Assembly: GCA_028875345.1 (NCBI GenBank)
Contig: JAPPEG010000058.1
Location: 1 to 53,902, forward strand
DNA: 53,902 nucleotides
Origin: Gemmatimonadota bacterium
GTDB taxonomy: Bacteria; Latescibacterota; UBA2968; UBA8231
Direction: 5' to 3'
A model generated the notes under the pieces. That model was given only the letters and a program-made list of their open reading frames with translations, ran no database searches and had not been told where the DNA came from. The position numbers and the translations under genes are program-made. Each line of letters begins with the position of its first letter. The stretch's first letter is position 1. Shown piece by piece: positions 8,779 to 15,707 of this stretch.

Positions 8779-9165
8779 ATGGATTCACTACAGAACCCTC
8801 TTGACGGTTTTTCGCCTGAGTTGTACATCGCGACCCTTTCAAAGATAGCTCATTCAGATGGGCTTCACCCCGCCGAACGGGAGATCCTTGAGCAACAGGC
8901 TGCACATTTTGGTATTGATCTTGGCAACCTTCCTGAGTGTCCCGACGATCTGTCGAAACTGCCATGGGCCACACGGGTCTTGGTCTATCGTGACGCTCTC
9001 ATGTTAGCGCTAGCTGATGAACATACAAGTCCCGAAGAACAACAATATCTCGCCGACCTTGCGAAACAAATGGCGTTGCCAACCGAGACGACCGACTTGA
9101 TATCCTCATGGGTGAAGGATTATGGAGCGCTTCTCGAACGCTTCGATGCCTTGGTGAGTGAATGA
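8779..9165 (+). CDS. TerB-like protein
   Basis: The product is 128 residues and starts 2 bases after the preceding stop codon. It is all-helical with two acidic turns typical of the TerB fold: IAHSDGLHPAEREIL near residues 18-32 and LALADEHTSPEEQQYL near 75-90. TerB-family proteins bind metal through such acidic turns and occur in tellurite-resistance and phage-defence-linked gene clusters, often with membrane-associated partners, as here. It ends the operon; the following 258 bases hold no gene. I infer a regulatory or metal-sensing subunit for the two glycine-rich proteins. Confidence 0.75.
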   Translation: MDSLQNPLDGFSPELYIATLSKIAHSDGLHPAEREILEQQAAHFGIDLGNLPECPDDLSKLPWATRVLVYRDALMLALADEHTSPEEQQYLADLAKQMALPTETTDLISSWVKDYGALLERFDALVSE

Positions 9166-9423
9166 CGACTGACTGATAATTCGCGTTTGAGCTGTATTCA
9201 ATCTGTTCCCAGCCGTTAAGTGCATAGTACGCTACCTTCGAGTGTATGTATGATGGGTGTCGCCCCAAATATTTATCGACAGATCCAAGGTCTTTCCGGC
9301 ATAGGTGCCCGCGCCTCACTACGGAAGCGATTTAGTCGTAGGGTGCTAGTGCGCCCCGAGCATCGGTCAGGATATCCATCTGAGTGAACGACATATTTTG
9401 TCAAAGAAGTCTGACCTAATTCT
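9166..9423 (+). other. Intergenic region without a recognised gene
   Basis: These 258 bases separate the TerB operon from a toxin-antitoxin-like pair. I see no convincing coding frame, RNA gene or terminator. A TTGTCA near the end has no good -10 box at a normal distance, so the promoter of the next gene is not resolved. Confidence 0.5.
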
Positions 9424-9771
9424 ATGTCACCTGAAGATGTTATCTTGTCAACGGTGCCTTCTATCGACCGGCATACTATACGATTGACCCATAAGCAATG
9501 GGTTCACATCACAGAGTCGCATGATTACATGGCCGGAAATCAGGAGAAGGTTCTCGAAACAGTTGCAGATCCAGATCGCTTAGTTACTGGAGATTTGGGA
9601 GCGACAATTGCATTGCGATATTATGATGCAACTAACATTACTGAAAAGACCTGTGTCGCCATATATCGCGATGAAGAAGATGGATTTATCATTACGGCAT
9701 TTTTAACGTCGAGGCCAGATAAAATTACTCGCAGGAGAAATGCGATATGGATACGTCCAGCATTGACCTGA
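9424..9771 (+). CDS. BECR/PBECR-type nuclease-like small protein (putative toxin)
   Basis: The product is 115 residues. Visible features are TIRLTHKQWVHITESHDYM near the start, a central IALRYY strand and the C-terminal FIITAFLTSRPDKITRRRNAIW. The pattern of an early His-containing helix, a final TAF strand and basic residues is that of small phage-barnase-EndoU-colicin-RelE (BECR) fold nucleases, many of which are encoded just before a DUF2283 protein as here. The next gene starts inside it (25-base overlap), so the two are co-translated. No good ribosome site precedes the ATG. Toxin activity is inferred. Confidence 0.65.
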   Translation: MSPEDVILSTVPSIDRHTIRLTHKQWVHITESHDYMAGNQEKVLETVADPDRLVTGDLGATIALRYYDATNITEKTCVAIYRDEEDGFIITAFLTSRPDKITRRRNAIWIRPALT

Positions 9772-9989
9772 CGTTTGTTCCAGAGCTGTTGCGCTTGCCC
9801 TATTCACAAATTTGGAGCGACTATGATGAAGGGGCCGATGTATTGTATCTCAGTTTTGAAAAACCTCAGTGCGCCAATGACAGCGTGATGGAAGAGGATG
9901 GGAATATCTACCACTATCGCGACAGCCGTCTTGTCGGCATTACGCTTCCCAATGCTCGAACTCGCTTTCAACAGAGTCCCCCACAATAG
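9747..9989 (+). CDS. DUF2283 family protein, partner of the preceding toxin-like gene
   Basis: The product is 80 residues. The ATG at 9747 lies inside the preceding gene and has AGGAG about 8 bases upstream. The central DYDEGADVLYLSFEKP followed by YRDSRLVGITLPNART is the DUF2283 signature. DUF2283 proteins are usually the second gene of a pair with a small RelE- or BECR-like protein and are presumed antitoxins. The extra N-terminal stretch (about 20 residues) could be the toxin-binding or DNA-binding part. Confidence 0.8.
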   Translation: MDTSSIDLTFVPELLRLPYSQIWSDYDEGADVLYLSFEKPQCANDSVMEEDGNIYHYRDSRLVGITLPNARTRFQQSPPQ

Positions 9990-10019
9990 GAGCAGCCAGA
10001 AGGCTCAGTGTGCCACGTC

Positions 10020-10178
10020 ATGAGCGAAGACAAAATTATCATTCTCAAGACCATCCAGACGCCCTCTATGCGCGATTTTGACCACATGATTGCCAAAGCA
10101 CGCCGCCAAGCTAGGCAAGCCGGGATGAAACGGTCGGATATTATTGCCGCCGTTTCCCGGGTCCGAGCGACAAAGTGA
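10020..10178 (+). CDS. Small antitoxin-like protein of a decayed PIN module
   Basis: The product is 52 residues beginning MSEDKIIILKTIQTPSMRDF. It is a helical, basic protein with GMKRSDIIAAVSRVRATK at the end, typical of short antitoxins encoded just before PIN-domain toxins. Its TGA overlaps the GTG of the next reading frame as GTGA. No clear ribosome site is near the ATG; a GTG 12 bases upstream with AAGG is an alternative start. Its toxin partner survives only as a fragment, so the antitoxin may now be an orphan. Confidence 0.6.
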   Translation: MSEDKIIILKTIQTPSMRDFDHMIAKARRQARQAGMKRSDIIAAVSRVRATK

Positions 10179-10291
10179 AAGTCGCAGTGGATACAAATTT
10201 AATGCTCCGGTCGTTTGCGGATAGCATGTTTCAATGTGCCCCAACTATATTGGGCTATGTGGGTCTGGTCTTTAGGTCTCAAGAACAATAG
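10175..10291 (+). pseudogene. Truncated PIN-domain toxin (N-terminal remnant)
   Basis: A GTG overlapping the antitoxin stop begins VKVAVDTNLMLRSFAD, the unmistakable first strand of a PIN-domain ribonuclease with its first catalytic Asp (residue 6). After about 16 residues the frame loses all PIN character and stops at 10291; the other three acidic residues are missing. From 10199 onward the same DNA encodes, on the opposite strand, the end of a polysaccharide deacetylase, so a rearrangement probably joined the two. Confidence 0.6.
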
Positions 10292-11323
10292 GTCATTCGC
10301 CCGCTGTTGAGGCCAAGAAAAAACAAGAGAACCTTCTTCCATATTGCTAGGTACGATCCGTCCATCTTCTTCTTCAACCCCCCATAGATGAGAGTCGTTT
10401 AGATATAGCGCTACTTGCCAATCGGGCTGATCGCTGTGTGCTCCTATAATACGCAGTTGATACACTTTTTTAGAGATGCTTTTTATTTCTATTGCTACAG
10501 TGCGCCACTGCTGAATCCGCTTAACGACGTCTCGCACCGGCGCGACCCATAATGCTGGATGCTGCTGGGATAAGTAATGCAAGTGCTCGGCAAAATCCTC
10601 GGTGGCTACTCGACAAAATCCTGGTTCGTCAATCGGATGTAATGCTTCAACTAGCCAGCCGTTGCCAGCGATTGTACGCTCGACTGCGCTATCCCATTGT
10701 GCAACTGTGCTACATGGAAAAAACGCTTTCACCGACATCAAATCGACCGTCGCCGGATCGTTATACACGGCACTTCCGTCCGTAGGTGGCCCGGCCCTAC
10801 CGCTCTGGTAGATCAGACGGGCCTCTTCGGCGACGGCGGCATTGGTTCGCGAAAATGGATAGGCCAAGCTGACGACCGGTTCACCTAAAAACAGCGAATC
10901 TAGTATGGCTTTAGAATGGATGAGTTCAGCCCTCATTTGCTGGACTTCTATCGCGTCCAATGGTACGTGACTAACAGTGTGACTAGCCATTTCATGTCCC
11001 CTTGCGGCAGCGGCTTGCCACTCGGAGATAGGAGCAGAAGGTCTATGGTTTATGTATTTGCCTTGGCGAAATAACTTATCGACGATCAAAAAGAACGTGC
11101 CGCGAAATCCGTGGTTTTCCAAAAGAGGCATCGCCTGACTAACATGGGATCTATAGGCATCGTCAAAGGTGATACTAACGGCCGCTTTAGATGCTGAGGG
11201 CCAAGGCAGCACTGCGGCTTCTATGCCAGGTTGGGCCTCAAGCGTGGATCGAAAAGAAAGAATCGATATGGAGAGAAGTGTATAAGCAACGTACTCTTTC
11301 ATCGATTTCATAACACGACTCAT
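10199..11323 (-). CDS. Secreted polysaccharide deacetylase (NodB homology)
   Basis: The product is about 374 residues with ATG at 11323; a TTG at 11332 and ATGs at 11311 and 11302 are alternatives and none has a good ribosome site. MKEYVAYTLLSISILSFRS and onward is a signal peptide. The NodB core shows AAVSITFDDAYRSH (metal and base Asp pair), GTFFLIVDKLF, and HEMASHTVSHVPLD, where the HxxxH metal site reads HTVSH, followed by LAYPFSRTN. The C-terminal 100 residues form a separate beta-rich domain. It would remove acetyl groups from extracellular glycans. Its 3' end runs over a PIN-toxin remnant on the other strand, so the last residues may be non-native. Confidence 0.88.
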   Translation of the reverse strand: MSRVMKSMKEYVAYTLLSISILSFRSTLEAQPGIEAAVLPWPSASKAAVSITFDDAYRSHVSQAMPLLENHGFRGTFFLIVDKLFRQGKYINHRPSAPISEWQAAAARGHEMASHTVSHVPLDAIEVQQMRAELIHSKAILDSLFLGEPVVSLAYPFSRTNAAVAEEARLIYQSGRAGPPTDGSAVYNDPATVDLMSVKAFFPCSTVAQWDSAVERTIAGNGWLVEALHPIDEPGFCRVATEDFAEHLHYLSQQHPALWVAPVRDVVKRIQQWRTVAIEIKSISKKVYQLRIIGAHSDQPDWQVALYLNDSHLWGVEEEDGRIVPSNMEEGSLVFSWPQQRANDLLFLRPKDQTHIAQYSWGTLKHAIRKRPEH

Positions 11324-11369
11324 TTTGTGCAATGTAGTGTAGTAGAGTTGGCTTCTTTCTGGACAGCGC

Positions 11370-11398
11370 TTGACGCATATCTTACGTTGGCTAACGTA
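11370..11398 (+). promoter_or_regulatory. Promoter with a palindrome over the -10 box
   Basis: TTGACG at 11370-11375 and TAACGT at 11392-11397 are 16 bases apart. A perfect inverted repeat, TACGTT at 11383-11388 and AACGTA at 11393-11398 with a 4-base centre, covers the -10 box. A dimeric regulator bound there would block RNA polymerase, so this is a candidate operator for the PhyH operon that follows. Confidence 0.4.
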
Positions 11399-11433
11399 GT
11401 AACTTTTATCGACAACCGACAGGAACGCCGCCG

Positions 11434-12276
11434 ATGTCCCAACAAGACTCTAAAGAAAACTTCGACCAACTCATCTGCGATGGCTACTGCTTGGTAGAAA
11501 ACGTCCTCGACGACGATATTCTCTGTCGCCTACGCCAAGTCACCGACCAGCTCCTCGACGCTCAAAGCCAAGAAATCCGCGCCCTACAGCGCTCTACCGG
11601 CAGCATGATAGATGTGGGAGTCCACTCCATCTTTGCCGAACTCGTCGCCTATCTGCCCGCCCGCGCCGCGCTCGAAATCTTGGGCTTTCTGCGTCCTCGG
11701 TGGATGTCTGGCTACGTCATTAGCAAGCCGCCCAACAGCCCGGCGCTGTTTTGGCATCAGGACTGGTGGGGCTGGGACGATCCTTCGAGTTATACGCCCT
11801 TGCCCCAGCAGCTTTTTCTGATGTACTACCTCGTCGATACCACGCCTCACAACGGCTGCCTGCGCCTGTTGCGCGGCTCGCATCTGAGACGCCACCGCAT
11901 GCACGACGAGGTGCCCGACGCCCACACCGACGACCTCCGCCGCGTGGCCGACCCCGACCATCCGGCCTATCAGTCGATTCCCGAAGAGGTGGATGTGCCC
12001 GTGGCGGCGGGCGATGTGGTCATCGGCGACTCGCGGCTGTTGCACTCGGCCCACGCCAACAAGTCGGCCCAGCGCCGCACTGTCATTACCTTGTGGTATT
12101 TCCCGTACTTCGACTTGCTCTCCGACGGCCTCCGCGCTGCCATCGCCCGCCCCCGCGAATGGGTTGGCTGGAATGACGAAGATAGAGCACGGGTTGCCGA
12201 TCTTCTGCCCACCTATGAGGGTGCTGCCGAACCCGTGTCTTGGAACCGGATGCCGGGCGAGGCGCTCACGCATTAA
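11434..12276 (+). CDS. Phytanoyl-CoA dioxygenase (PhyH) family protein
   Basis: The product is 280 residues. The iron triad is H108-x-D110 (LFWHQDWWGWDD) and H204 (RLLHSAHANKS), with following Arg residues for 2-oxoglutarate. TTPHNGCLRLLRGSH is the usual core strand. The tryptophan cluster after the HxD motif (WWGW) is unusual and may shape the substrate pocket. It opens an operon: a PhyH-HEAT fusion follows after 15 bases, then an oxidoreductase and an amidohydrolase. The start is preceded only by a weak AGGAA site. Confidence 0.92.
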   Translation: MSQQDSKENFDQLICDGYCLVENVLDDDILCRLRQVTDQLLDAQSQEIRALQRSTGSMIDVGVHSIFAELVAYLPARAALEILGFLRPRWMSGYVISKPPNSPALFWHQDWWGWDDPSSYTPLPQQLFLMYYLVDTTPHNGCLRLLRGSHLRRHRMHDEVPDAHTDDLRRVADPDHPAYQSIPEEVDVPVAAGDVVIGDSRLLHSAHANKSAQRRTVITLWYFPYFDLLSDGLRAAIARPREWVGWNDEDRARVADLLPTYEGAAEPVSWNRMPGEALTH

Positions 12277-12291
12277 ACGAGGAGCTTTGCG

Positions 12292-13635
12292 ATGTGTGCT
12301 GACTCGATCTTGTTGGACGATAGCCGCATGCAGTCTTTTATCGCCGATGGCTATACAGTGATCAAAACGGATTTGCCCGCGGATTTTCACCAATCCATTT
12401 ATGGACAGATAGAGAAGGTCTTGGCTGCCGAGGGCAATCCGGGCAATAACCTATTGCCCCGCATTCCCGACTTGCAGCAGGTGTTTGACCAGCCCGAGGT
12501 CGCGGGAGCCCTGACCAGTATTTTGGGACCGGGGTACTATTTGCATCCGCACCGGTTCTGCCATTTCAACAAGCCGGGTTCGGAGGGACAGCGGCTGCAC
12601 AAGGATAGCTGGAGCCGGCGGCACCACCGGCTGCGCTGGGCGATGGCCTTTTACTATCCGCAGGACACGCCAGTCGAGCGCGGCCCCACGGGTGTTGTCC
12701 CCGGCAGTCACTATCGCAACCACCTCGACCAAGGGGATGAGGAGCGACAAGTCGCGCTCGCGGGGGAGGCTGGGACGGTCGGCATTGTCCACTACGACCT
12801 GTGGCATCAAGCCACGCCCAATAGCACCGAGCAGGCTCGCTATATGGTCAAGTTTCTCTTCGTCCGTCTCGAAGAGCCGGAAGGGCCTAGTTGGGATGCG
12901 AGCGGGGAACCTTGGGCTGGGAACGGTCATGCCGAGGCACCCATGTGGCACAGTATGTGGGAATGGTACGGTGGTCAGTCTGAGGGCCTTGCTGTCGACG
13001 GTGATCTACAGACGCTGATGGGCGATTCCGAGGCGGCGGGTCAAGCGGCGGCCTATGCCCTTGGTCGCGCTGGGGAGTCTGCCGTGGGGCCGCTTATGGA
13101 CTGTTTGCGTCAGGGATCGGAACACGTGCGGCGCAATGCTGGCTACGGTTTGGCTGCGGCCGGCCCAGCCGCCGTCGAGGCGCTAGCGCAAGCCTGCGCT
13201 GACGACGATGCGGATGTGCGGCTAGCTGCGGTCGATAGTTTGGGCGATATGGGTCGGGCGGGTGCCGCAGCGGTGCCGGCATTGCAGCGGGCGCTGGGCG
13301 ATGCGTCGGACAAGGTGCGGGGTCACGCCGCCGAAGCATTGGGTGCTATGGAAACATTGCCCTCAGCGGTATTAGAGGAATTGGCCGGAGTTTTGGACGA
13401 CGACGACGAATGGGTGCGGCGCAATGCCGCCTTGGGCTTGGCGCGGCTGGGCCCGGCCGCCGAGGCTGTACAGCCAGCGGTGGTAGCAGCCCTAGACGAT
13501 CCGAACCGCTACGTCAGTGCCAAGGCGGCCAAAACCTTGGAGCGCATTGGGACGCCGGAGGCGACGGAGATATTGTTCGACTACTTGTTCGCCGCACGCT
13601 GGTGTCCCATCACCACCAAGGATACGCCGTATTAA
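12292..13635 (+). CDS. PhyH-family oxygenase fused to HEAT repeats
   Basis: The product is 447 residues, with a GAGGAG site 9 bases before the ATG. Residues 1-200 are a PhyH domain with H103-x-D105 (RLHKDSWSRR), GPTGVVPGSHYRNH and H172 (DLWHQATPNS). Residues about 240-425 are HEAT/PBS-lyase-type repeats of about 30 residues, with recurring units such as VRRNAGYGLAAAGPAAVEAL, VRLAAVDSLGDMG, VRGHAAEALGAM and VRRNAALGLARLGPAAEAV. It ends RWCPITTKDTPY. HEAT repeats normally bind proteins, so the oxygenase may act on, or dock to, a protein partner. Continuous reading with no frameshift shows a true fusion. Confidence 0.92.
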   Translation: MCADSILLDDSRMQSFIADGYTVIKTDLPADFHQSIYGQIEKVLAAEGNPGNNLLPRIPDLQQVFDQPEVAGALTSILGPGYYLHPHRFCHFNKPGSEGQRLHKDSWSRRHHRLRWAMAFYYPQDTPVERGPTGVVPGSHYRNHLDQGDEERQVALAGEAGTVGIVHYDLWHQATPNSTEQARYMVKFLFVRLEEPEGPSWDASGEPWAGNGHAEAPMWHSMWEWYGGQSEGLAVDGDLQTLMGDSEAAGQAAAYALGRAGESAVGPLMDCLRQGSEHVRRNAGYGLAAAGPAAVEALAQACADDDADVRLAAVDSLGDMGRAGAAAVPALQRALGDASDKVRGHAAEALGAMETLPSAVLEELAGVLDDDDEWVRRNAALGLARLGPAAEAVQPAVVAALDDPNRYVSAKAAKTLERIGTPEATEILFDYLFAARWCPITTKDTPY

Positions 13636-13636
13636 G

Positions 13637-13660
13637 AAGGGCGATCGACCGGTCGCCCCT
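13637..13660 (+). repeat. REP-like palindrome
   Basis: Just after the stop codon of the PhyH-HEAT gene, GGGCGA (13639-13644) and TCGCCC (13653-13658) form an inverted repeat around GACCGGTC (13647-13654), itself a palindrome, and it is followed by CTACC. This resembles the GGGCGACCGGTCGCCC-type extragenic palindromes dispersed in many large bacterial genomes. Only this copy was noticed here. There is no T-tract, so it is not a classic terminator. Confidence 0.45.
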
Positions 13661-13670
13661 ACCCGAGCCT

Positions 13671-14717
13671 ATGCAAACCCCTATTCGCCTCGGACTAATC
13701 GGCTGCGGCGGCATCGTCCAGTTACAGCACCTGCCGACGTTGTGTGAACTCGATACGGTACGCATTGTCGCGCTGGCTGATCCAGACGATGACAATCTGG
13801 CTAAAGTCGGCGCGACGACCGGCGTTTCGCTCGCCCAGCGCTACGCCGACTACCGCGATATGCTGGAGCAAGCAGCTATAGACGCTGTCCTCATTGCCAC
13901 GCCGCACCATCTCCACGCCGAGCAAGTCATTGCCGCGGCGGAGGCTGGCTGTGCCGTCATCAGCGAAAAGCCGATGGCTACGTCGCTGGAGGAAGCCTCG
14001 GCCGTGCTAGAGGCCGTTGCGCGCCGCGATGTCATTTATACCGTCGTCCACAACGCCGTCTTTACCCCCGGCACCCTCCATGCCATTGCGCTCTTGCACG
14101 AGGGCGAGCTGCCCATCCCGCAAGTCGGCCGAGCCAAATCGCTCTTCCCCATGACCGAGGCCCATCACCGCGCCAACTCGGCCAGAATCTGGCGGGCCTC
14201 CAAAGCAGCGGGCGGCGGCTGCATCGGCGATACGGGGTACCACGAGATCTATTCGCTCGAAACCTTGATGTGCTCGCCGGTGCGCTACGTCGAGGCGCGA
14301 GTGCAGACGCGCTTTTTCGACATCGACGTCGATGATGTGGCGCTCTTGCTCCTCGAACACGAGAATGGAGCCATCTCCACGGTCTCGACCTCGTGGGGCA
14401 TGGTCGGCGGGGGGGCCGGCGAGCTAGGCAATCTCTGCGAAGTGCATACTCGCGGCGACTGCCTGCGCGTCGTCGGTCGAGGTCGGGAGTTGCACCGCTT
14501 CTCGCGGAAGACGGGAAGTTGGTCCGAGATTCCGCTCGACGTCACGGAGCGCAACCGCACTGGCCACGCTGGCTATCTCACTACCACGTTTGCCGCCCTA
14601 GCTGCGGGGGATCCTCCGCCGATCACCGCCGCGCGGGCCTATCACAACCTCAGCATCATCGAGGCGGCGCGCCGTGCCACTCAAGCGCGCCGCGCCATTG
14701 ACCTGACGGAGCTTTGA
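13671..14717 (+). CDS. Gfo/Idh/MocA family NAD(P)-dependent oxidoreductase
   Basis: The product is 348 residues. The frame is open back to 13410, but that part overlaps the HEAT gene; the ATG at 13671 gives the canonical start MQTPIRLGLIGCGGIVQLQHLP with the GxGxxx nucleotide-binding loop. EKPMATSLEEA (near residue 102) carries the family EKP motif, and GGGCIGDTGYHEIYSLE near 185 holds the usual Asp and His catalytic residues. Family members oxidise or reduce sugars, inositols and related polyols. The next gene begins immediately after its stop codon, so they are co-translated. Confidence 0.92.
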   Translation: MQTPIRLGLIGCGGIVQLQHLPTLCELDTVRIVALADPDDDNLAKVGATTGVSLAQRYADYRDMLEQAAIDAVLIATPHHLHAEQVIAAAEAGCAVISEKPMATSLEEASAVLEAVARRDVIYTVVHNAVFTPGTLHAIALLHEGELPIPQVGRAKSLFPMTEAHHRANSARIWRASKAAGGGCIGDTGYHEIYSLETLMCSPVRYVEARVQTRFFDIDVDDVALLLLEHENGAISTVSTSWGMVGGGAGELGNLCEVHTRGDCLRVVGRGRELHRFSRKTGSWSEIPLDVTERNRTGHAGYLTTTFAALAAGDPPPITAARAYHNLSIIEAARRATQARRAIDLTEL

Positions 14718-15557
14718 ATGCGTCCCTATATCGACTGCCACAACCACATTGGCCGCACCATTGACCGCGTGCCGCCGGTCGGCCAAAACACCGCTATGTG
14801 CCTCACGCGCTTTGCCGAGACCCACATCCACGCTGCGATCTCCATGCCCACTGCCGTCGGCAGTCCGATCGCCCGCGGCATCGTGGATATCCGCCACCAG
14901 AACGAGGTCATTGCCCGCGCCTGCCGCGATTTTCCCGGCGTCTTTCCCATTGGCTTGGCCTTGATTGAGGAGCGCTTTGGCAAGCTGGGCATTGAAGAGG
15001 CCGAAAAGGCCATGAGCGAGTTGGGTTTAGTTGGCATCGTCGGCCATCCGCCCATCGCCGAGTGGTGCATTCCCTTCGTCGAGGCCGCGGCCGCTCGCGA
15101 GGGCTTGGTCAACCTGCATATGCACAACCCGCTCATGGACCGCATCGCCGCGATGTTCCCGCACTGCACGTTCATTGCCCACGCCAGCACTTGGGCCGCC
15201 GAGAATCTGGCTAAGTACGACAATGTGTTTTTCGAGGTCGTCCAGTACCCAGACGGGCCAGGCTCTGAGTGGGATTTCGCGTGGTTGGCCGACAAGGTGG
15301 GACGCGAGCGGCTGATTTTTGGTGCTGACTTGCCCTATTACGACTATAGGATATTGCAGCAGGTCATTGAAGAAGCCCCGGTTGACGACGACCTCAAGGA
15401 CCGCATCGCCTACAAGAATCTCGCTGCGCTAATCGAGCGTTTCAATCCAGCGTGGACACTACCGGCGCACCCTCCGAAGGTAGTGCGCGTTTACGACCCA
15501 GCGGAACTATGGGCCGTCAATCCCGCCAATCCCGCCCGTCTGACGGTTTTTGCCTGA
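14718..15557 (+). CDS. Amidohydrolase family 2 metal-dependent hydrolase
   Basis: The product is 279 residues, starting directly after the TGA of the oxidoreductase gene. The N-terminal DCHNHIG gives the metal-binding HxH pair, and the C-terminal LIFGADLPYYDYR gives the barrel-closing Asp. FIAHASTWAAENLAKYDNVFFE is a typical strand pair of the family. Members hydrolyse C-N or C-C bonds or decarboxylate small acids. It ends the operon that begins at 11434 with PhyH, so it may act on a product of the oxygenase and dehydrogenase. Confidence 0.88.
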   Translation: MRPYIDCHNHIGRTIDRVPPVGQNTAMCLTRFAETHIHAAISMPTAVGSPIARGIVDIRHQNEVIARACRDFPGVFPIGLALIEERFGKLGIEEAEKAMSELGLVGIVGHPPIAEWCIPFVEAAAAREGLVNLHMHNPLMDRIAAMFPHCTFIAHASTWAAENLAKYDNVFFEVVQYPDGPGSEWDFAWLADKVGRERLIFGADLPYYDYRILQQVIEEAPVDDDLKDRIAYKNLAALIERFNPAWTLPAHPPKVVRVYDPAELWAVNPANPARLTVFA

Positions 15558-15632
15558 GAGGAGACGGTAGGGAACCGAAAATCGCCGCGCCGCCTGAACC
15601 CACCCCTATGAATTGAAGATTCTGTAAGGATA

Positions 15633-15645
15633 TGTACGCTGTACA
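15633..15645 (+). promoter_or_regulatory. Possible operator palindrome upstream of the DUF262 gene
   Basis: TGTAC (15633-15637) and GTACA (15641-15645) form an inverted repeat with a 3-base centre in the 150-base gap before the DUF262/HNH gene, about 63 bases before its ATG. The region is AT-rich compared with its surroundings. It may bind a controller protein, but no such gene is adjacent. Confidence 0.25.
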
Positions 15646-15707
15646 GCATTTACTGTTTGGACGAATTTTTTAAAGATAGTGAGAGCAAAATAATTTAAGG
15701 AGCTGAT

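Noticed and set aside
13410-13670. Longer N-terminus for the Gfo/Idh/MocA oxidoreductase
   Set aside because: The extension is out of frame within the HEAT repeat gene and lacks family features; the canonical start is at 13671.
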